Origin: Roseivirga sp. UBA7431 | Lineage (GTDB): Bacteria > Bacteroidota > Bacteroidia > Cytophagales > Cyclobacteriaceae | Length of the DNA stretch: 9,073 bases | Direction: 5' to 3' | Assembly: GCA_002477595.1 (NCBI GenBank) | Contig: DLQN01000103.1 | Span: forward strand, 1 to 9,073 | In this document: piece after piece, positions 5,546 to 9,073 of the stretch | How the letters are laid out: every line of letters starts with the position of its first letter | How positions within the stretch are numbered: the stretch's first letter is position 1 | Notes under the pieces: generated by a model | Told to the model about the DNA's origin: nothing | What the model saw: only the letters and a program-made list of their open reading frames with translations | The model's database searches: none | Made by a program: the position numbers and the translations under genes

Positions 5546-7348
5546 ATGGAAGAACAGATTAAACAAGGTATATCTGATGCCTTGAAAGCATTATATAGTT
5601 ACGATTTAGCGCCAAATGATGTGGCGTTGCAGCCAACGCGTAAAGAATTTGAAGGAACTTACACTTTTGTGACCTTTCCTTACGCTAGGTTCTCAAAGAA
5701 GAATCCTGAAGAGACTGGAAATCAAATTGGTACTTTTTTGGTTGAAAATACTGAGGTAATTTCTGCTTTTAATACAGTGAAAGGCTTTTTGAATATCTCC
5801 ATTTCTGAAGCTTCTCAATTACAGAGCTTTGTCGGGATGTTCAATGGGAAGGACATCAGCGCTTCTTCTCTATTCAAGGCTAAACCTACTGGTCGAACAG
5901 TAGTCGTAGAATATTCTTCTCCCAATACCAACAAGCCCCTTCATTTGGGCCACCTAAGGAATAACTTTCTAGGGAATTCGGTATCCAGAATTTTGAAAGC
6001 TGCGGGCAACGATGTTCATAAAGTACAGATCATCAATGATCGCGGCATCCATATCTGTAAGTCCATGTTAGCGTGGCTAAAGTTTGGCGAAGGGGAAACC
6101 CCAGAGGCTTCAGGCCTAAAGGGCGATCACCTTGTTGGAAAGTACTATGTGGCTTTCGATAAAGCTTTTAAGTTAGAAGTTGCCGATTTGATGACCAAAG
6201 GTTTTCAGAAAGAACATGCTGAAAAAGAAGCTCCCATCTTGCTTGAAGCGCAAGAAATGCTCAAGAAGTGGGAGTCGAAAGATCCAGAAGTATATGCCTT
6301 ATGGGAGAAAATGAACGGCTGGGTATATGATGGTTTTAATACCACTTACGAAAAAATGGGAGTTGATTTTGACCAACTCTACTACGAAAGTGACACCTAT
6401 CTGATAGGTCGTGATCGGGTAATGGAAGGCCTTGAAAAGGGTGTTTTCTTTAAGAAGGAAGACGGCTCAATTTGGGTAGACTTGACAGGTGAGGGACTAG
6501 ACGAGAAACTGTTACTACGTAAGGATGGTACCTCCGTTTATATGACCCAAGATATTGGAACTGCGTTGATGCGTTTCGATGATTATCCAGGCCTTAATCA
6601 ATTGATTTATACAGTAGGGAATGAGCAGGAATACCACTTTAAAGTCCTGTTCTTAATTTTAAAGAAACTGGGCTACGATTGGGCATCTTCTTGTTATCAC
6701 TTGTCATATGGCATGGTCGATTTACCATCCGGTAAGATGAAGTCTCGTGAGGGTACTGTGGTGGATGCTGATGAATTGATGAAGGAAATGGCAAATACTG
6801 CTAAGTCTAGAACCGAAGAGCTTGGAAAAATCGATGGGTTCACGACTGAACAAGCAGGAGAGCTATATGAAATGCTTGGTTTGGGTGCTATTAAGTACTT
6901 TTTGCTAAAGGTCGATCCTCGAAAGAGAATGCTCTTCAACCCTGCAGAGTCAATTGAATTCCAAGGCAACACTGGGCCGTTTATCCAGTACACTCATGCA
7001 CGAATTAGCTCAATTCTAAGAAAAGCAAATCAGCTAGGGGTAAGCTTTGATGATATTGATTTTGATCGAGTAAATGACATTCATCAAATGGAAAAAGATC
7101 TGATCTATGCTTTGGGTCAATACCCTGATAAACTGAAAATTGCTGCTGAAACTTATTCTCCAGCGATAATTGCTCAATTTGTTTATGATTTGGCTAAGGA
7201 TTACAACCGTTTTTATGCTGAGCTATCGATTTTCAATGAGTCGGACAAAACGCTACAACAGTTCAGAGTGGCGCTTTCTGCATTAACAGCACAAACAATC
7301 AAGGTGAGTATGGGTTTATTGGGTATTACAGTGCCTGATCGAATGTAA
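5546..7348 (+). CDS. argS: Arginyl-tRNA synthetase
   Basis: This 600-residue class Ia synthetase charges tRNA-Arg with arginine in the cytoplasm. The order is typical: an N-terminal tRNA-binding (Add1) domain at about 1-110, and the Rossmann catalytic core with SSPNTNKPLHLGHLRNN, where HLGH (133-136) is the HIGH signature. The catalytic core ends in GKMKSREGT (about 396-404), the KMSKS-loop equivalent with K in place of the central S. A helical DALR anticodon-binding domain runs from about 470 to the end, finishing with GLLGITVPDRM. Length is normal for bacterial ArgRS, so the gene looks intact. I prefer the ATG at 5546; the frame also has a TTG at 5543 abutting the previous stop, which would add one residue. 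It sits 3 nt after the arginase-family gene and 1 nt before the peroxidase gene, indicating one operon. Placement beside two other arginine-using enzymes is notable. Confidence 0.97.
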   Translation: MEEQIKQGISDALKALYSYDLAPNDVALQPTRKEFEGTYTFVTFPYARFSKKNPEETGNQIGTFLVENTEVISAFNTVKGFLNISISEASQLQSFVGMFNGKDISASSLFKAKPTGRTVVVEYSSPNTNKPLHLGHLRNNFLGNSVSRILKAAGNDVHKVQIINDRGIHICKSMLAWLKFGEGETPEASGLKGDHLVGKYYVAFDKAFKLEVADLMTKGFQKEHAEKEAPILLEAQEMLKKWESKDPEVYALWEKMNGWVYDGFNTTYEKMGVDFDQLYYESDTYLIGRDRVMEGLEKGVFFKKEDGSIWVDLTGEGLDEKLLLRKDGTSVYMTQDIGTALMRFDDYPGLNQLIYTVGNEQEYHFKVLFLILKKLGYDWASSCYHLSYGMVDLPSGKMKSREGTVVDADELMKEMANTAKSRTEELGKIDGFTTEQAGELYEMLGLGAIKYFLLKVDPRKRMLFNPAESIEFQGNTGPFIQYTHARISSILRKANQLGVSFDDIDFDRVNDIHQMEKDLIYALGQYPDKLKIAAETYSPAIIAQFVYDLAKDYNRFYAELSIFNESDKTLQQFRVALSALTAQTIKVSMGLLGITVPDRM

Positions 7349-7349
7349 A

Positions 7350-7856
7350 ATGAGATATCTAGTATTAAGTCTTCTTCTTTGTTTCCCGATAACCACTAGC
7401 AATATGAGCTTCCACAGTTTCAGTATGAATGCCATTGATGGTCAGTCCATCAATTTTGAAAAATATAAAGGCAAGAAAGTGTTGATAGTCAATGTAGCCT
7501 CTCAATGCGGATATACTCCGCAATATGAGGACCTGCAGATGTTACATCAGCAATTTGGTGATAAAGTCGAAATTCTTGGTTTTCCTGCAAATAACTTCGG
7601 TTCGCAGGAGCCTGGAACGAATGAAGATATTGAGCAGTTTTGTCAGAAAAACTATGGCGTCACTTTTCAGATGTTTGAAAAAATATCTGTGGTTGGAAAA
7701 GATCAAAATGAGCTATACAAGTGGTTAGAGGAGCAATCAGGGAAAGTTCCGAATTGGAACTTCTGTAAGTATCTCCTTGACGAGAAAGGTAATTTAATCG
7801 GTTTTTATCCCTCAGCAGTTAATCCGTTAGAGGAGGCAATCACTTCTAAATTATAG
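7350..7856 (+). CDS. Glutathione peroxidase family (probably thioredoxin-dependent) peroxidase
   Basis: This 168-residue protein has the glutathione-peroxidase fold. The peroxidatic cysteine is C53 in NVASQCGYTPQY, Q86 lies in FGSQEPGT, and W136-N137 lie in WNFCKYL; these complete the catalytic set with N81 or N82 of PANNFG. The second cysteine C98 in FCQKNYGVTF aligns with the resolving cysteine of yeast Gpx3 (C82, 46 residues after C36; here 45). A two-cysteine, thioredoxin-recycled mechanism is therefore more likely than true glutathione dependence. C139, next to the active-site WNF, is an additional cysteine. Residues 1-17 (MRYLVLSLLLCFPITTS) look like a signal peptide, so the protein may act in the periplasm; a C11 follows LLL but is not in a clear lipobox. 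If the second ATG (M19) were used, it would be cytoplasmic. It starts 1 nt after argS stops, and menA starts 1 nt after it. Confidence 0.92.
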   Translation: MRYLVLSLLLCFPITTSNMSFHSFSMNAIDGQSINFEKYKGKKVLIVNVASQCGYTPQYEDLQMLHQQFGDKVEILGFPANNFGSQEPGTNEDIEQFCQKNYGVTFQMFEKISVVGKDQNELYKWLEEQSGKVPNWNFCKYLLDEKGNLIGFYPSAVNPLEEAITSKL

Positions 7857-7857
7857 T

Positions 7858-8748
7858 ATGAAGAATTGGCTGGCAGCTTTTAGACTTAGGACTTTGCCTT
7901 TGGCCCTAGCTTCTATAGGAATGGGAGCCTTTTTAGCTGCAGCCTCTGGTGCATTCAATGCCTTGGTCTTTGGGCTATGCGCACTGACTACCATTTTGCT
8001 TCAAGTGCTTTCGAACCTTGCCAACGATTATGGCGATTCAATTCATGGTGCTGATAGTGTTGAAAGAGAAGGCCCATCAAGAGCTGTTCAGTCAGGTGTG
8101 ATTTCTCAAAAAGCCATGAAACAGGCCATTATCATTTTTGTGCTCCTGTCATTGGCCAGCGGGATAGGCTTGATTTATGTCGCTTTTGGATGGCTGACAT
8201 TCAATTTTTTGTTGTTTTTAGGAATCGGTGCACTGGCTATTATTGCAGCGATTACGTACACAGCAGGTCATAAACCTTACGGCTATGCTGGCTTAGGCGA
8301 TATCAGTGTTTTAGTCTTTTTTGGCTTTCTGGCCGTGATGGGCAGTGCCTATCTCTATGAAGGAAAACTGAACTGGGATTATTTGCTGCCAGCTATTTCA
8401 ATCGGTTTCTTTTCTGTAGCGGTGCTCAATGTGAACAACATCCGGGATATCGAATCTGATGTAAAAGCAGGTAAAAAATCTATACCAGTGAGGCTAGGAA
8501 GGGCTGCAGCGGTCAGATACCATTGGTTTTTGTTATCCGTAGGATTTTTGTCTTGTGTAGCATATATAAGTCTAAATTATAATGCCTATACTCAGTTTCT
8601 TTTCGTCCTTACAGTACCATTGTTATTAGTTAACGCAAGGGCCGTAAAGAATAAAACGACCGCTGCTCAGCTAGATCCATTCTTAAAGCAAATGGCACTG
8701 AGTACCCTTGCTTTCGTGGTTCTTTTTGGTTTGGGGCAGCTCCTGTGA
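7858..8748 (+). CDS. menA: 1,4-dihydroxy-2-naphthoate polyprenyltransferase (menaquinone biosynthesis)
   Basis: This 296-residue UbiA-superfamily integral membrane protein should attach the polyprenyl chain to 1,4-dihydroxy-2-naphthoate, giving demethylmenaquinone. About eight to nine hydrophobic segments are visible, for example near residues 15-30, 33-52, 90-110, 113-134, 149-168, 176-192, 222-240, 245-258 and 281-295. The first Asp-rich motif, NLANDYGDSIHGAD (D57, D60, D66), and the second, NNIRDIESD (D197, D201), bind the magnesium-pyrophosphate of the prenyl donor. The N-terminal AFRLRTLPLA and the GPSRAVQSG segment are characteristic of MenA rather than UbiA. Menaquinone as the respiratory quinone agrees with a Bacteroidota host. 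The ATG lies 1 nt after the peroxidase stop codon, so it is the last gene of a four-gene tightly packed unit starting at the arginase-family gene. No terminator is evident after it. Confidence 0.95.
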   Translation: MKNWLAAFRLRTLPLALASIGMGAFLAAASGAFNALVFGLCALTTILLQVLSNLANDYGDSIHGADSVEREGPSRAVQSGVISQKAMKQAIIIFVLLSLASGIGLIYVAFGWLTFNFLLFLGIGALAIIAAITYTAGHKPYGYAGLGDISVLVFFGFLAVMGSAYLYEGKLNWDYLLPAISIGFFSVAVLNVNNIRDIESDVKAGKKSIPVRLGRAAAVRYHWFLLSVGFLSCVAYISLNYNAYTQFLFVLTVPLLLVNARAVKNKTTAAQLDPFLKQMALSTLAFVVLFGLGQLL

Positions 8749-8772
8749 GATGTTCTTTATAAAGCTTTGACG

Positions 8773-8804
8773 TTGAGCTAGAGTGGGCTATTTTAGTACT
8801 TTTG
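8773..8804 (+). promoter_or_regulatory. Candidate Bacteroidota promoter (TTG-N21-TACTTTTG) for the YciH gene
   Basis: TTG at 8773-8775 and TACTTTTG at 8797-8804 fit the Bacteroidota consensus TTG-N17-23-TAnnTTTG, with a 21-nt spacer and an exact -7 element. The -7 element ends only 5 nt before the ATG at 8810, so the predicted transcription start falls at or within a few bases of the start codon. Confidence 0.55.
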
Positions 8805-8809
8805 AATTT

Positions 8810-9073
8810 ATGGCAAAAAAGAATAATCGTGATAAAGGCCGCTCTGGAGTAGTTTACTCTACTAGCGCTGACTTTTCCTATGACTATGATAATGACGCTG
8901 AGGCCGAAACGTTGGCTCCAGCGGATCAAAACCTCAAAGTAATGCTTGATAAAAAGAGCAGAGGAGGCAAGCAGGTGACGCTAGTAGAAGGTTTCATCGG
9001 TACAGAAGACGACTTAAAGGATTTGGGTAAGACGCTTAAATCGAAATGCGGTGTGGGTGGTTCTGCTAAGGAT
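8810..9073 (+). CDS. eIF1/SUI1-family translation factor (YciH-like), N-terminal 88 codons, cut by the window end
   Basis: The frame opens at ATG 8810-8812 and runs to the last base without a stop, so the C-terminus is missing. Residues 55-88 match the core of YciH/SUI1 proteins: QVTLVEGFIGTEDDLKDLGK corresponds to the first strand and helix, and KSKCGVGGSAKD to the conserved K-K-x-C-G-x-G-G-x-x-K-D signature. YciH proteins are usually about 105-115 residues, so about a quarter is lost. Residues 1-50 form a charged, probably flexible tail, with KKNNRDKGRSGVVYST at the front as in other bacterial homologues. E. coli YciH resembles eukaryotic eIF1 and affects initiation fidelity and stress-related translation; the same role here is inferred. 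It follows menA by 61 nt in the same direction, with its own candidate promoter. Confidence 0.88.
   Translation, partial: MAKKNNRDKGRSGVVYSTSADFSYDYDNDAEAETLAPADQNLKVMLDKKSRGGKQVTLVEGFIGTEDDLKDLGKTLKSKCGVGGSAKD

Noticed and set aside
6697..6993. 98-codon minus-strand frame inside argS
   Set aside because: Antisense to the KMSKS-loop region of a full-length synthetase.
7525..7728. 67-codon plus-strand frame inside the peroxidase gene
   Set aside because: Out of frame with a complete, motif-bearing peroxidase gene and without its own recognisable features.
8761..8768. AAAGCTTT palindrome after menA, as a terminator
   Set aside because: A self-complementary 8-mer without a loop or U-run cannot act as an intrinsic terminator.
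8630..8929. 99-codon minus-strand frame across the menA end and the YciH-like start
   Set aside because: It runs antisense to the end of menA and the start of the YciH-like gene, both well supported, and resembles no family.

Overview
The window looks like chromosomal, housekeeping-type DNA from a member of the Bacteroidota, most likely Cytophagales or a near relative. This is inferred from several signs. Base composition is moderately AT-rich. Convincing Shine-Dalgarno sequences are almost absent. Two sites match the Bacteroidota sigma factor -7 consensus TAnnTTTG. The short (461-residue) arginine decarboxylase and the ArgS variant with a KMKSR signature also fit that phylum. No mobile element, rRNA, tRNA, CRISPR array or phage gene was seen.

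Left part, minus strand (1-2190): reading in the direction of transcription, an aldo/keto reductase (YdhF type), a YfiT/DinB-superfamily putative thiol transferase, a VOC (glyoxalase-fold) protein, and the first 84 codons of an exported protein of unknown function. All lie in one direction with gaps of 9, 58 and 59 nt. The gap before the VOC gene contains a perfect 7-bp dyad, and the gap before the exported protein a 6-bp dyad. The first three genes suggest handling of reactive carbonyls or electrophiles, but this is only inference.

Middle (2301-3003, plus strand): a two-gene unit, divergent from the reductase. It encodes an unrecognised 117-residue protein with a single DnaJ-like four-cysteine zinc knuckle, then, 4 nt later, a short ArsC/YfgD-family reductase that keeps the catalytic cysteine and all three active-site arginines. 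The divergent spacer carries a tandem 12-bp repeat with an inverted partial copy and a TAnnTTTG element. The unit converges on the decarboxylase gene with only 11 nt between stop codons and no recognisable terminator.

Right part: an arginine-centred locus. A fold-type III PLP arginine decarboxylase (minus strand, GTG start, 3015-4400) is divergent from an arginase-family ureohydrolase (4592-5542). The ureohydrolase gene is followed almost without gaps by argS (arginyl-tRNA synthetase), a glutathione-peroxidase-family protein and menA (menaquinone biosynthesis). Gaps are 3, 1 and 1 nt, so these four genes are very probably one transcript. Arginine thus has three fates coded side by side: decarboxylation to agmatine, hydrolysis to ornithine and urea (or agmatine to putrescine if the ureohydrolase prefers it), and charging onto tRNA. 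The window ends in the first 88 codons of an eIF1/SUI1 (YciH)-family gene, whose candidate promoter lies so close to the ATG that its mRNA may be nearly leaderless.

I did not find a clearly new multi-gene system. The points most worth checking are the substrate-pocket substitutions in the ureohydrolase beside the arginine decarboxylase, the zinc-knuckle/ArsC pair with its repeat-containing spacer, and the possible leaderless start of the YciH gene.
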